Positions 8,177-17,853 of a stretch of 64,000 bases of DNA are shown in pieces. The notes under the pieces are model-generated. The model did not search any database. It was not told where the DNA came from and saw only the letters and a list, made by a program, of their open reading frames with translations. The stretch covers positions 58,374 to 122,373 of the forward strand of contig JAJPJE010000070.1 of assembly GCA_021324365.1 (NCBI GenBank), written 5' to 3'. The translations under genes and the position numbers were made by a program. Position 1 is the stretch's first letter; the number at the start of each line of letters is the position of its first letter. The DNA comes from Terriglobia bacterium. GTDB lineage: Bacteria > Acidobacteriota > Terriglobia > Terriglobales > Acidobacteriaceae.

Positions 8177-10819
8177 TTACTTAGGACTGGACTGCTCCGA
8201 CTGATCCTTATTGTCGTCGCCCTTGAAGACCCCCGCCAGCTTGCCGAAAAAGCCCTTCTTTTTCTCTTTTTCCTGCTTAGGGGGGGCAGGCGGAGGAGCG
8301 TTTTGAACAGTCGTAGATGTAGCGGGCTGAGTGGGTTGCGGCGGATGGATGGGCTGTTTCGCATTCGTCGCCGGGGCTTCCGTGGGCGCCTTGGGATTCA
8401 TCCAGCCGAAGATCTTGCCCAGCACGCCCTGGTGCTCACCGGGAGTCTGATCGCAGGTATCTTTCGGCTCTGTTCCGGCGATGAATGCGACCGTGTATGT
8501 CTCTGGACAGGACGGAGTTGCGAGTCGGTTGGTGGTTTTGTCCAGGCGAACGTCAATCACTCCATCGGGCTGCTTGAAGTCCGTGGCATCACGATAGCCA
8601 GGGAGCTTGACCGCTCGTTTCATGAAGTCGGCCCAGATCGGCGCTGCTGCAACCGTACCGTTCAGACGGATGTCGGTATAGTCATCCAGGCCCACCCACA
8701 CGATGCATAGCAGGTTCGTGGTGTATCCGGCGAACCAAGCGTCGTGAGAGGTTCCAGTTTTCCCCGCTGCAGGAGCCGTGAACCCCATCTGCCGCACGAT
8801 GAATCCCGTGCCGGTGTTCACGACGCCTTCCATCATGCTAGTCATCACGTACGCTACGCGAGGATCGAGTACCGGCGCCGTCGTGGAAGTGTAGCTCTGC
8901 AAAACATCGCCCTGGGAGTTGTGGATTGCCCGAATCATCAACGGTGAAACATGTATGCCGTTGTTGGCAAACACGGTGTACGCACCGGCCATATCCAATG
9001 GGGTAGCGTCGTAGGCTCCAATCGCCATGGCAGGAGTTGGCTGAACCGACTTAATCCCCGCCGCCTTTGCCAACTGCACCACGTTGTCGTAGCCAATCGC
9101 TTCCGCCAGTTTGATGGTCGCGTTGTTCAGGGAATGCGCGAGTGCGTATTCGGCAGAAACTTCGCCTTTGTACTCTCCGTGATAGTTTTTCGGCTCGTAT
9201 ACCTGGTTATCAAAGAGGAAAGTTGTCTGCTCATCGTCGAGCAACGACGCCGGCGTCCATACGGTCGGACCACCTGTCAGCGCGGTATTCATCGCGGCCG
9301 CGTAGACAAAGGGCTTGAAGATCGATCCGGTCGGCCGCTTTGCCAGCACGTGATTCAACTGGCTCTGGCCGTAATTCCTTCCCCCAACAAGCGCCAATAC
9401 CTCTCCGGTATGCGGGTCGATAGCAATGAGAGCAACCTGCGCCGGTGGCCCCGGAGCCACCGTGGTCTCCCACCTCGCTTCCTTACCGGTGCCTACCCTG
9501 TGGCGCTTGGTGCGGAGCTTTGTCAACTGCGCGTCAACCTGCCCGATGCCCTCCTGCACGGCTTCGGCTGCTGCCCGTTGCAAATCCGGGTCAAGGGTGG
9601 TGTACACGCGATATGCCTGATCGCTGAACTCGCGCTCGCCATACTTTGCGACCAGAGCATCTTTCACCATGTCGACGAAGTAAGGCGCATCGCTCGCCTC
9701 GACGTTCGGAGCCGCGAGCTTCAGGGGGACAGCCTTGGCTTTGTCGCACTCGTCGCGAGTGATCGCACCAGTTTCGACCATGGATTCGAGCACCAGGTTG
9801 CGGCGTTCCAGCGCGCGTTCCGGATGCCGGTAAGGATTCAGATAGCTGGGCCGCTGGATCAGCCCCGCCAGCAACGCTGCTTCCGGCAGCGTAATGCTCT
9901 GCAGATCTTTATTGAAGTACGCGCGTGCGGCTTCGGCGAACCCGTGGATACTGAACGAGCCGCGCTGGCCCATGTCGACCTGGTTTGCGTAAAGCTCGAA
10001 AATCTCTTCTTTCGTCAGCTTGTGTTCCAGGTCGGTGGCAATCATCATCTCGGTCAGTTTGCGTTTGAACGTCTTCTGGGGTGTCAGGAAGAAGCCGCGC
10101 GCCATTTGCATGGTGATGGTGGAACCACCCTGACTAAGGTGCCCCGAACGCAAATCGACAAATGCCGTTTCCAAAAGGCGGAAGTAATTGATGCCGTTGT
10201 GCTGGAAGAAACGGCGGTCTTCGATCGCGAGTACCGCATTGACCATGACTTTGGGAATATCCGCGTACTTCACCAGCTGCCGCTTGGATCGCTCGTCGGA
10301 ATCAAGCGCCGTCAGCAGCGGTGGCTCCAGTTCATAGCCGCTGAGAACACGACCGTCGGACGCGGTCGAAACGATCTGCTGGACGGTGCCATTTGCCACC
10401 CGGATGATGGCTCCGTCTTCATTGTGATACGAGGCCGGCCCGGGCTGAACATCCACCCCCCCCTGGACAAGCTTGAAGGAACCGACAGGTGAGTCGCCTT
10501 TATCGGAGTACCCGGCACGCCGCAGGTCGGAGACGATTTCGCTGACCTGCAATTTATCTCCGGTCGAAACCAGACGAGGCCGGGCGTAGATCCGCGCCGA
10601 GTTGCTGAAAAGCGGCCCCTTGATTCGGCGGGAAACGATGCGGTCGTACTTCACCCAGTAATAGCTGAAGACCACGCCGAAGACGATGACCACGAGCAAG
10701 CCCAGGCCGACTCCCGCCTTCACCAGCGGATTGGACCAGTTCAGGAATTTAGAGATCTTGTGCTGACGCTTCGGAGAGGACTTTCGGGTGCCGCGCGGAA
10801 TTTTTACTTTGATAGCCAC
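8177..10819 (-). CDS. Bifunctional class A penicillin-binding protein (PBP1b-like)
   Basis: Polymerises and cross-links peptidoglycan on the periplasmic face. The 880-residue protein has a basic N-terminus, one membrane segment (about 33-55), a region at 75-150 resembling the UB2H domain of E. coli PBP1b, a glycosyltransferase domain with catalytic Glu200 (AIEDRRFF) and GGSTITMQ, and a transpeptidase domain with SxxK (Ser499, GSIFK), SxN (SLN, 563-565) and KTGT (687-690). The C-terminal 80 residues are Pro/Ala/Lys-rich and probably disordered. All catalytic motifs are intact. In E. coli UB2H binds the activator LpoB; no LpoB-like gene is seen nearby. Confidence 0.95.
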   Translation of the reverse strand: MAIKVKIPRGTRKSSPKRQHKISKFLNWSNPLVKAGVGLGLLVVIVFGVVFSYYWVKYDRIVSRRIKGPLFSNSARIYARPRLVSTGDKLQVSEIVSDLRRAGYSDKGDSPVGSFKLVQGGVDVQPGPASYHNEDGAIIRVANGTVQQIVSTASDGRVLSGYELEPPLLTALDSDERSKRQLVKYADIPKVMVNAVLAIEDRRFFQHNGINYFRLLETAFVDLRSGHLSQGGSTITMQMARGFFLTPQKTFKRKLTEMMIATDLEHKLTKEEIFELYANQVDMGQRGSFSIHGFAEAARAYFNKDLQSITLPEAALLAGLIQRPSYLNPYRHPERALERRNLVLESMVETGAITRDECDKAKAVPLKLAAPNVEASDAPYFVDMVKDALVAKYGEREFSDQAYRVYTTLDPDLQRAAAEAVQEGIGQVDAQLTKLRTKRHRVGTGKEARWETTVAPGPPAQVALIAIDPHTGEVLALVGGRNYGQSQLNHVLAKRPTGSIFKPFVYAAAMNTALTGGPTVWTPASLLDDEQTTFLFDNQVYEPKNYHGEYKGEVSAEYALAHSLNNATIKLAEAIGYDNVVQLAKAAGIKSVQPTPAMAIGAYDATPLDMAGAYTVFANNGIHVSPLMIRAIHNSQGDVLQSYTSTTAPVLDPRVAYVMTSMMEGVVNTGTGFIVRQMGFTAPAAGKTGTSHDAWFAGYTTNLLCIVWVGLDDYTDIRLNGTVAAAPIWADFMKRAVKLPGYRDATDFKQPDGVIDVRLDKTTNRLATPSCPETYTVAFIAGTEPKDTCDQTPGEHQGVLGKIFGWMNPKAPTEAPATNAKQPIHPPQPTQPATSTTVQNAPPPAPPKQEKEKKKGFFGKLAGVFKGDDNKDQSEQSSPK

Positions 10820-11012
10820 AGTTTAAAGGCAGAGATCTCGCTCCGATTTTTCGACGATGGAGCGCGCACAAACGTTACCTCAGATTCCGAGACCGAGGAG
10901 CCCTTGTAACGACTTAGGAACCTCTTCCGGGCCAGAGACGATTTCTATTGTAAAGCAACCCAAAGAGGAAAAGTTGCACGGAAGCCACTAAGGAACGGCT
11001 ATGGCAGGAAGC

Positions 11013-11360
11013 CTAATATGCTCTGGAGTTTTGCGTGGCAGGACTAAACGAGAAATCTAATGGATGCACCGGCAAGTCAATGTGGACCGAATAGGCAGCA
11101 CTGATGGCGACGCCATTGCCGCCCCTCGTGACCTTTACCTGTTCCGCCGTGAGGGGAATGTCCAGAGACTGTGCTTTTCTGAGAACCGCCTGTCTGATGT
11201 CGTCCTCGGTCTTTTGCGGAGCATAGGTGTCCTGCCGGGCTTCGTCTTCAATCGCGTCCTGGAATTGATAATTGCTGAAGTACACGGGAACGACTCGAAA
11301 CGCGACGTATATCGATGACGCGAAGACCGCAAGGCTTAGGAATACCTTCAGAGTTTTCAT
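11013..11360 (-). CDS. Small single-pass membrane protein (DUF4845-like)
   Basis: A 115-residue protein with one N-terminal hydrophobic segment (residues 5-25) followed by a soluble domain facing out. The pattern SNYQFQDAIEDEARQD followed by a helix and two strands resembles the DUF4845 family; the function is unknown. It starts 18 bp after the proS stop on the same strand, so it is likely co-transcribed with proS. The gap of about 190 bp beyond its stop, up to the PBP gene, holds nothing I can identify. Confidence 0.65.
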   Translation of the reverse strand: MKTLKVFLSLAVFASSIYVAFRVVPVYFSNYQFQDAIEDEARQDTYAPQKTEDDIRQAVLRKAQSLDIPLTAEQVKVTRGGNGVAISAAYSVHIDLPVHPLDFSFSPATQNSRAY

Positions 11361-11378
11361 ACCAAATTCTCCGGAAAC

Positions 11379-13145
11379 TCATATTCCGGAGCGACGAACC
11401 AGAGCCTCCACATGGCTTGAAATTGCGGCGATGTTAACATCGCGTTTTTGGCCTGTCGAGCGTTCAAATACCTCCACGCAATCTTCGGTAACCTTCTTGC
11501 CAACGTTGATCCTGAAGGGAATACCCACGAGATCAGCATCTTTGAACTTCATTCCCGGCCGTTCGTCCCGGTCGTCCAGCATCACGTCAATTCCATCGCT
11601 GGCCAGTTCTCCGGCAATGCGCTCGGATGCGGCCATTTGCGCGCGGTCGCGCGCGCTGATCGGAGTCACAACAACCTGAAATGGCGCAATCGCCGGCGGA
11701 AGCCAGAAACCTTGATCGTCATGATTTTGTTCGATCGCGGCAGTCAGGATTCGCTCAATTCCGATACCGTAGCTGCCCATGATCGGCGTGACTTCCTTCC
11801 CATCTTTGTCCAGCACGCGCGCTCCGAGCGCCTGCGCGTACCGGCGGCCCAGCTTGAAAATGTGACCGATCTCAACCGCTTTCGCGACAGTTAGGGGCTG
11901 GCTGCATTCAGGACAGCCTTCGCCGGCGCCGACATTGCGCAAATCGACCCATTGGTCCAGCTCGAAGCTGACCTCGGGCGTGACATTTTTCAGGTGATAG
12001 TCCTTCTTGTTGGCGCCCGACACCAGGTTCTTACGACCTTTCAGAGCGGCATCTACCAAAACCAGACCTCGCACGCCACGCAGCTTGCGCCCCTTGAGTG
12101 CGAGTGGACCGAGAAATCCAGCAGGCGCGCCGAAGAACTCTTCAATCTCGTCAGCCTGCATGGGACGAACCTGAGCCTCTGGCAGAACGCCGGCCAGCTT
12201 CGCCTCATTCAGCATGTGATCGCCGCGAAGGAAAGCCACCACGGGTTGTTCGCGAGCCGGTTCACCATCCTTCGGAGGCCAGCCGGCCATGTATGCCAGC
12301 GTCTTCATATTGTTCTTCGGCGAGACCGTAAGAAATTTCGAAAGATCCTCGATCGTTTTTACATCGGGCGTGTGAACGAGTTCTGGTTCGCCATCTCCGG
12401 CCGCAGGAAGGTCGTCCACCGGTTCCAATTTCGACGTTGCTTTCTCCAGATTCGCCGCGTACCCGCACTTCGCGCAGCTTGCGACTAAATCTTCGCCCGC
12501 TTCGGTATGCACCATGAACTCCTGCGACTTGGATCCGCCCATTGCGCCGGAATGTGCCTCGACGACGATGTACTTCAGCCCGCAACGATTAAAAATACGC
12601 CGGTACGTTTGTTCGTGCTTCTTGTAGGAAACGTCCAACCCGGCTTCATCAATGTCGAATGAATACGAATCCTTCATCGTGAACTGGCGTACGCGCATCA
12701 GGCCAGCCTTTGGGCGGGGCTCGTCGCGAAATTTCGTCTGTATCTGGTACCAGATCTGCGGCAGTTGCTTATAACTGCGCAAATCCTTGCGCACAATCTC
12801 GGTCATCACTTCTTCATGGGTCATGGCGAGGCACAGATCTGTTCCCTTGCGATCCTTGAGGCGAAACATGTTTTCGCCCATCAGATCCCAGCGACCGCTG
12901 GCTTCCCAGACCTCGCGCGAGTTGAGGGCAGGCAGATGGAACTCCTGGCCAATCTTGTCCATTTCTTCGCGGACGATGTTGGCGATTTTCAGCATCGAGC
13001 GCTGGCCGAGAAACAGATAGCTGTAGATTCCGGCAGCCAACTGGCGCATGTAGCCCGCTCGCAGGAGATATTTATGACTGGCGACCTCGGCGTCGGCAGG
13101 TGCGTCCCGCAAGGTCGGGATGAACAATTGCGACCAACGGTACAT
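11379..13145 (-). CDS. proS: Prolyl-tRNA synthetase
   Basis: Class II synthetase that charges tRNA-Pro. The 588-residue length and the insertion between motifs 2 and 3 (about residues 235-400) mark the bacterial form with a YbaK-like editing domain that clears Ala-tRNA-Pro. Visible signatures are [16 protein letters not shown] near the N-terminus, [17 protein letters not shown] (motif 2), [11 protein letters not shown] (motif 3) and the anticodon-binding end. The frame is intact. The 255-bp gap to the divergent OmpA gene holds the promoters; no T-box or other leader is apparent. Confidence 0.96.
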   Translation of the reverse strand: MYRWSQLFIPTLRDAPADAEVASHKYLLRAGYMRQLAAGIYSYLFLGQRSMLKIANIVREEMDKIGQEFHLPALNSREVWEASGRWDLMGENMFRLKDRKGTDLCLAMTHEEVMTEIVRKDLRSYKQLPQIWYQIQTKFRDEPRPKAGLMRVRQFTMKDSYSFDIDEAGLDVSYKKHEQTYRRIFNRCGLKYIVVEAHSGAMGGSKSQEFMVHTEAGEDLVASCAKCGYAANLEKATSKLEPVDDLPAAGDGEPELVHTPDVKTIEDLSKFLTVSPKNNMKTLAYMAGWPPKDGEPAREQPVVAFLRGDHMLNEAKLAGVLPEAQVRPMQADEIEEFFGAPAGFLGPLALKGRKLRGVRGLVLVDAALKGRKNLVSGANKKDYHLKNVTPEVSFELDQWVDLRNVGAGEGCPECSQPLTVAKAVEIGHIFKLGRRYAQALGARVLDKDGKEVTPIMGSYGIGIERILTAAIEQNHDDQGFWLPPAIAPFQVVVTPISARDRAQMAASERIAGELASDGIDVMLDDRDERPGMKFKDADLVGIPFRINVGKKVTEDCVEVFERSTGQKRDVNIAAISSHVEALVRRSGI

Positions 13146-13400
13146 GTAGGAATTCCTTCCGTTAGGAATGCTTCATTCTACTGAACGGCAAGCCGCTAGC
13201 CTCCCGCTCACGGCCCAAGCGCTCGAAACCCTGCGAATCGAAGATCCTTATCCAAGTACCAGCTGAACTGGCTTTTCCTTGCCATTCAGCCGCCGCGGGG
13301 GCCTTCACCTATCCCCCAACTGGTCTAGCACTCCGGATACATTCGGCTGGTGACCATTTGTACCTACCATTGGACAGTTAAAGTCAGGTGAAAGAGCTCC

Positions 13401-15026
13401 ATGAAAAAGAGTCTAGTTGTACTCCTGTTGCTGGGTTTTAGCGTACCGTTCGCCGCACAAACGACCGCTTCGCCCGGAACGCCCGCCCAGTCAGCATCGT
13501 CGCAATCCAAGGTGTCGCGTACATCGAAGGCGATCAACTTCGGCCGCACTGGCGCTACGAAGCTGAGCCTCCACGGAACCGAAGCGATGCCGCGCGCCAA
13601 CGGTGAACTCAAGATCCAGAGCAAGAACGGACGCGTCGAGGTCGACGCGAAGGTCAACTCACTCGATCAAGCTTCCCGCTTCGGGCTGGAGTACCTGACA
13701 TATGTTTTGTGGGCTGTCAGTCCGCAGGGCCGGGCCGACAACCTGGGTGAATTGATTCTCGACGATCATGGTTCTAGCAAGCTGAAAGCTACAACTGAAT
13801 TGCAGACTTTCGGATTGCTCGTTACCGCTGAACCGTATTTCGCGGTGACGCAGCCGAGCAGCCTTGTCGTGCTCGAAAACGAGGCCCTTCCCGGCAGCGG
13901 CCGTGAACAGCAGATCGAATTCAGCTATCAACTACTGGGGCGCGATGCCTATTCGTCAAGCAATCAGCGAATTGACAATGCGATTTTCGGAATTGATCCC
14001 AACACGCCGCTCGAGTTGTTTGAAGCTCGCAACGCGGTGAGAATCGCGCGAGCCGCTAATGCAGAAAAATATGCCGGACCGGTGTTGGCCAAGGCAGAGC
14101 AATCCCTGCAGCAGGCCGAGACGGCATACCGGCAGAAACACAATAACAAGGCAGGGATCGAGAGCTTCGCTCGCGACGCCGCGCAGAATGCAGAAGACGC
14201 ACGCGTGATGGCGTTGAAGAAGCAGGAAGAAGAGCGTCTCGCGAAAGAAGCGGCTGATCGCGAAGCCAAGGCTAAAGCTCAGGCTGAAGCCGAAGCTGCA
14301 CGCGCCAAGCAGGCAGAAGAAGATCGCGCCAAAGCTGAAGCAGCGCGCGCAGAAGCAGAACGCCTGAAGCAGGAAGCGGAAGCCGAAGCCCGGGAAGCTG
14401 CGAAGGCCAAGGCCGAAGCTGAACAGGCACGCGCGGCTGCGGTGGCACAGCAACAGGCACTGGCTGCAGAAGCCGACAAAGCACGCCAGGCCGCACAGGA
14501 AGCCGATCGACTGCGTGAGCAAGCAGAAAAAGAGAAAGCTGATCTACGAGCCCGCCTGCTGCAGCAGCTCAATGCGGTGCTCGAAACTCACGATAGCGCT
14601 CGCGGGCTCATCTCCAACATGGGCGATGTGTTATTTCAGACCGGCAAGTTTGAGCTGAAGCCGGAAGCACGAGAGCGCCTGGCAAAGGTCTCCGGCATTC
14701 TGCTCGCCTATCCGACATTGAAGATTGCAATCGAAGGGCACACCGACAGCGTCGGCACCGACGACTACAACCAGCGTCTTTCCGAACAGCGCGCCGAAGC
14801 GGTTCGCGACTATTTCGTCCAGCAAGGCGTCTCGGCGGATTCGGTTACGGCTCAGGGCTTCGGCAAAACGCAGCCGATCGCCGCGAATGATACGCCCGAA
14901 GGGCGCCAGCGGAATCGACGGGTGGAGCTGGTTCTCTCCGGTGACGCGATCGGAACCAGCGCCTCGACACCTGCGCCAAAGGGACCACAGGTTAGAAACG
15001 CTGCGCAGCAGACGACGGAGCAGTAG
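13401..15026 (+). CDS. OmpA-family protein with coiled-coil stalk
   Basis: A 541-residue envelope protein. After a signal peptide (about 1-20) comes a beta-rich domain to about residue 190, then a roughly 160-residue Ala/Glu/Lys/Arg-rich coiled coil (heptad-like AEAAR/AKAEA runs, about 215-380), then a C-terminal OmpA peptidoglycan-binding domain with GHTDSVGTDDYNQRLSEQRA and RRVEL. The layout suggests anchoring in the outer membrane or periplasm with the stalk spanning towards the wall. The repetitive stalk produces a long Ala-rich shadow frame on the other strand. Confidence 0.9.
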   Translation: MKKSLVVLLLLGFSVPFAAQTTASPGTPAQSASSQSKVSRTSKAINFGRTGATKLSLHGTEAMPRANGELKIQSKNGRVEVDAKVNSLDQASRFGLEYLTYVLWAVSPQGRADNLGELILDDHGSSKLKATTELQTFGLLVTAEPYFAVTQPSSLVVLENEALPGSGREQQIEFSYQLLGRDAYSSSNQRIDNAIFGIDPNTPLELFEARNAVRIARAANAEKYAGPVLAKAEQSLQQAETAYRQKHNNKAGIESFARDAAQNAEDARVMALKKQEEERLAKEAADREAKAKAQAEAEAARAKQAEEDRAKAEAARAEAERLKQEAEAEAREAAKAKAEAEQARAAAVAQQQALAAEADKARQAAQEADRLREQAEKEKADLRARLLQQLNAVLETHDSARGLISNMGDVLFQTGKFELKPEARERLAKVSGILLAYPTLKIAIEGHTDSVGTDDYNQRLSEQRAEAVRDYFVQQGVSADSVTAQGFGKTQPIAANDTPEGRQRNRRVELVLSGDAIGTSASTPAPKGPQVRNAAQQTTEQ

Positions 15027-15153
15027 AACTGCGCTCCCATGCGGAAGCCAAAGTGGCGCTGGCGCCTCGCCTGGGGAATCGAACATTACGCGAGCACTTG
15101 GGAAGGCGCTACGGTTTCTTGGGTACTGAGCCGATCGGTGCCTGCCCCTTCTT

Positions 15154-15987
15154 TTAGCTCACCACCCGCTTTAGGAATCCCCTTACTCCCCACCAGCCGA
15201 GCAACGCCGTCGAGAGTGTCAGCGCTCCCAGCACTGCCCAGACCGGCATATGAGGGACATCGGGCGTCAGGGCCGCACGGAGGCCTTCGCTCATATACAC
15301 AATGGGATTGATCAGCACCAGGTACTGCAGCCAGCGGACATGGTGCAGCAGGAACCAAGGGTAGTAGACGCAGCCGAGGAACGTCACCGGGACAACGACC
15401 ACGCCGAAGATCAGGCCGATCTGCTGCGGCTGAATAGCCGTGCCGATCACCAGTCCCATTGCGCCCGAGGCCAGGCTCGCGAGGATTACCACGCTCACCA
15501 GCAAAGGCCAATCGTGAATCGCGAAATGAACCGGGGTGGAGGGAATCAGCACCACCATCGGGAAGACGATTACCGCCGCCAGAACGCTTTGCAGGGCGCT
15601 GAACACGACTTTCTCGATTGCGACTCCGGCGACCGGCAGCGGCGACATCACGCGATCATAGATTTCACCGGTCGCGCTAAACTCGACCGAAAGCGGCATA
15701 GCCACTGCCGCGATGCCCTGGAACATGATCGACACAGAGATCAAGCCGGGTAACAGCACGGTGCCAAAACTGGTGCCATTCGCAGACGAAAATCCCTGGC
15801 CGATCTTCGGGAACACATACGTGAAGACGAATACAAAGAGCAGCGGGTTCATACCCGTACGAATCACGAACGGAATGAAGTCGCGGCGCAGTACGCGCAC
15901 ATCACGCAAGATCAAGCCGATGAACGAGCTCCACCAGAGCGATTTGCCACGGCCCGCCCTTGGCATTGATACGGCAAGATCAGTCAC
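15154..15987 (-). CDS. ABC-2 type transporter permease
   Basis: Membrane subunit of a drug- or polysaccharide-type ABC exporter, with about six hydrophobic segments and an ABC-2 domain (LLPGLISVSIMFQGIAAVAM, then MGLVIGTAIQPQQIGLIF). I choose GTG at 15987 rather than ATG at 16002, because a GGGAGG ribosome-binding site (15995-16000) lies at ideal distance. The codons between the two are part of a duplicated copy of the ATPase gene's 3' end. Forms an operon with the ATPase gene just upstream. Confidence 0.88.
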   Translation of the reverse strand: MTDLAVSMPRAGRGKSLWWSSFIGLILRDVRVLRRDFIPFVIRTGMNPLLFVFVFTYVFPKIGQGFSSANGTSFGTVLLPGLISVSIMFQGIAAVAMPLSVEFSATGEIYDRVMSPLPVAGVAIEKVVFSALQSVLAAVIVFPMVVLIPSTPVHFAIHDWPLLVSVVILASLASGAMGLVIGTAIQPQQIGLIFGVVVVPVTFLGCVYYPWFLLHHVRWLQYLVLINPIVYMSEGLRAALTPDVPHMPVWAVLGALTLSTALLGWWGVRGFLKRVVS

Positions 15988-16087
15988 GCAATTGCCTCCC
16001 ATTTCGACGCGTCAACCCACCTTAGCCGCAACAGCGGAGGCGAAGGTGGGGCACCTGCAAGCAGATCAGTCACGTAATTCCCTCCCA
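15978..16087. repeat. 24-bp direct repeat flanking a structured palindromic element
   Basis: Nearly identical 24-bp copies lie at 15978-16001 and 16064-16087 (both start GATCAGTCACG and end CTCCCA; two mismatches). Between them is a small element with nested stems: CCCACCTT at 16016-16023 pairs with AAGGTGGG at 16043-16050, enclosing CCGC at 16026-16029 paired with GCGG at 16034-16037. The distal copy is the true 3' end of the ATPase gene; the proximal copy supplies the ribosome-binding site of the permease gene. This looks like insertion of a short repeat with duplication of the junction. Confidence 0.75.
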
Positions 16088-17019
16088 GTGAGCCGGATAA
16101 ACACCGTCTCCAACGTTGGCTCCTTCACAGAAACGTCGCGTAGATCGCAACCATGCATCGCTTCCAACACTTTTGGCAGCAGCCCGTCGCGGCCCGTGGT
16201 CCACAGACGAAATCCATTGGGCATCGATTCGACAGAAGAGATGCCGGCTACGTTCCCCAAGCGTTCCGAGAGCTCCGGTGAGACGTTCGCGACGTGAATT
16301 TCCATCATGGTTTGTCCGCCGACGCGTTGTTTCAACTCAGCCGGTGTGCCGTTCACAAGAATTTTCCCGTGATCGATTATCGCCACTCGATCGCACAGCT
16401 GATCGGCTTCTTCCATGTAGTGGGTCGTCATCAGCACCGTGATCCCCTGCCGGCGCAAGCCGCGCACCAGTTCCCAAACCGCCAACCGGCTTTGTGGATC
16501 GAGGCCCGCTGTCGGCTCATCCAGAAAGAGCACACGTGGCCGGTGCGCGATCGCTCGTGCGATCTGTAGCCGCTGCGCCATGCCGCCAGAAAGCGCATAA
16601 GGCATCGCTTGTGCCCGCTCGTTGAGCTTGAACTCCGTGAGTAACTGCGTCGCACGCTGCGTGGCCTCGCCAGAAGCCATTCCGAAGAACCGGCAGTGGT
16701 AATAAACGTTCTCGAAGGCATTGCAGGAGCGGTCGAGCGTGTTTTGTTGCGGGACCACGCCGATGAACTGTCGCGCATGCGCCGGATCCTGCAGTACGTC
16801 CACACCGTTAATGGTGATCTGCCCTTTGGTCGGACGAATGCGCGTGGTGCACGCGCCGATAGTCGTTGTTTTACCGGCGCCATTAGGGCCCAGCAGGCCG
16901 AAGATCTCGCCATCCTGGACGTCAAGATCGATGCTGTCCACCGCCCGAACTTCCTGCCGTCCCTGGAACACCTTCACCAGATCGTGTATTTGAATCGCTG
17001 AAGTCGTAAGCTCCCCCAC
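16066..17019 (-). CDS. ABC transporter ATP-binding protein (DrrA-type)
   Basis: Cytoplasmic ATPase subunit of the exporter. The 317 residues carry Walker A (GPNGAGKTT), Q-loop region, signature SGGMAQRLQIARAI, Walker B (VLFLDEPTAGLDP) and the H-loop (TTHYMEEADQL), with the extra C-terminal domain usual for DrrA-like ATPases. It is the first gene of the exporter operon and starts 112 bp from a divergent TetR regulator; the palindromic operator in that gap probably controls both. Confidence 0.93.
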   Translation of the reverse strand: MGELTTSAIQIHDLVKVFQGRQEVRAVDSIDLDVQDGEIFGLLGPNGAGKTTTIGACTTRIRPTKGQITINGVDVLQDPAHARQFIGVVPQQNTLDRSCNAFENVYYHCRFFGMASGEATQRATQLLTEFKLNERAQAMPYALSGGMAQRLQIARAIAHRPRVLFLDEPTAGLDPQSRLAVWELVRGLRRQGITVLMTTHYMEEADQLCDRVAIIDHGKILVNGTPAELKQRVGGQTMMEIHVANVSPELSERLGNVAGISSVESMPNGFRLWTTGRDGLLPKVLEAMHGCDLRDVSVKEPTLETVFIRLTGRELRD

Positions 17020-17036
17020 AAGACAAACGTACTTCT

Positions 17037-17060
17037 TGTAAATGTGAATTCACATTTACA
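17037..17060. promoter_or_regulatory. Perfect 24-bp operator palindrome for the TetR regulator
   Basis: The half-site TGTAAATGTGAA is followed immediately by its exact reverse complement, giving a gapless 24-bp palindrome in the divergent exporter/tetR gap. A minus-strand TTGACA (17064-17069) precedes it in the direction of the exporter, and the plus-strand promoter for tetR overlaps its right half. This is the expected layout for a TetR-family repressor controlling itself and a divergent efflux operon. Confidence 0.85.
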
Positions 17061-17077
17061 TTTTGTCAAGTTAAAAT
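17049..17077 (+). promoter_or_regulatory. Probable tetR promoter
   Basis: TTCACA (17049-17054) and TAAAAT (17072-17077) are separated by exactly 17 nt, about 55 bp before the tetR start. The -35 box lies inside the palindrome, so bound repressor would block it. Confidence 0.6.
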
Positions 17078-17131
17078 AAAGCTGTCAGCCCAACTCTGCC
17101 AAAGAAATGACGAGATCGGGCACTCACAAGA

Positions 17132-17773
17132 ATGGCACCTAGCCTCCCTGCCGACATTCATGCGCCCAAGCAGGCGCGCAGTCTGGAATCAATGCGCCGG
17201 TTGATTGATGCGGCGCGTCAGATTCTCAACGAAGATGGACTGGAAGCCGCTACGATCCCACGCATTGCCGAGCGCGCCGGACTGTCGGTGGGTAGCGTGT
17301 ACCGCCGGTTCCCCGATAAAGATGCACTATTGCGGGAAATCTGCCTGCAGCACTTTTTGGACAAGCAGGAGTTCCTAAGCAAGCTGGCCCAGGAAATCCC
17401 GCCCGAAGCCACTCTCTCTGAAATCATTCCGAGCATGGCGCAGGGAATGATGCATTCATTCACAGAAAATGCGGGATTGATGCGCGCCAGCATCTATTAC
17501 TTTCATGAACAGGCAGCGCCGAAGGTTCGACAGAAGATCGATCGCGCCATCCGCCGCATGGGAGAAATTACGTCGGGAATTTTGCTCTCGCGCCGACGGC
17601 AGATCAATCACCCTGACCCAGAATTAGCGGCTCCACTCGCGATCACCATGATGTCTTCGACGATTCGTGAGATCGCACTCTATCCCAACCAGAGGATGAC
17701 CTCGGCCGAATACAACCAGGTGGCCTCGGAACTCGCCCAAGCCGCGTGCCGCTACCTCGGAGTATCGAAGTAA
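17132..17773 (+). CDS. TetR-family transcriptional regulator
   Basis: A 213-residue repressor with an N-terminal TetR helix-turn-helix (about residues 18-62: ATIPRIAERAGLSVGSVYRR, FPDKDALLREIC) and a helical ligand-binding domain. Divergent from the ABC exporter with a 24-bp palindrome between them, so it very likely represses the exporter until a toxic substrate binds. The inducer cannot be predicted from sequence. It is followed 81 bp downstream by a small gene on the same strand. Confidence 0.92.
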   Translation: MAPSLPADIHAPKQARSLESMRRLIDAARQILNEDGLEAATIPRIAERAGLSVGSVYRRFPDKDALLREICLQHFLDKQEFLSKLAQEIPPEATLSEIIPSMAQGMMHSFTENAGLMRASIYYFHEQAAPKVRQKIDRAIRRMGEITSGILLSRRRQINHPDPELAAPLAITMMSSTIREIALYPNQRMTSAEYNQVASELAQAACRYLGVSK

Positions 17774-17853
17774 TTCGCAGCCGCGCCGATGACGAAACGT
17801 GGAACTTGAAACGCCTTCGCAGCCATGAGAGGCTAAACAAACAGGAGCCGATC

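Noticed and set aside
8951..10492. A 513-codon open frame on the plus strand
   Set aside because: It lies wholly antisense to the PBP gene, whose domains are certain; its composition is Arg/His/Gly-rich as expected from a shadow of GC-rich coding DNA.
13956..14522. A 188-codon minus-strand frame rich in Leu/Phe/Cys
   Set aside because: Mirror image of the Ala/Glu/Lys coiled-coil repeats of the OmpA-family protein.
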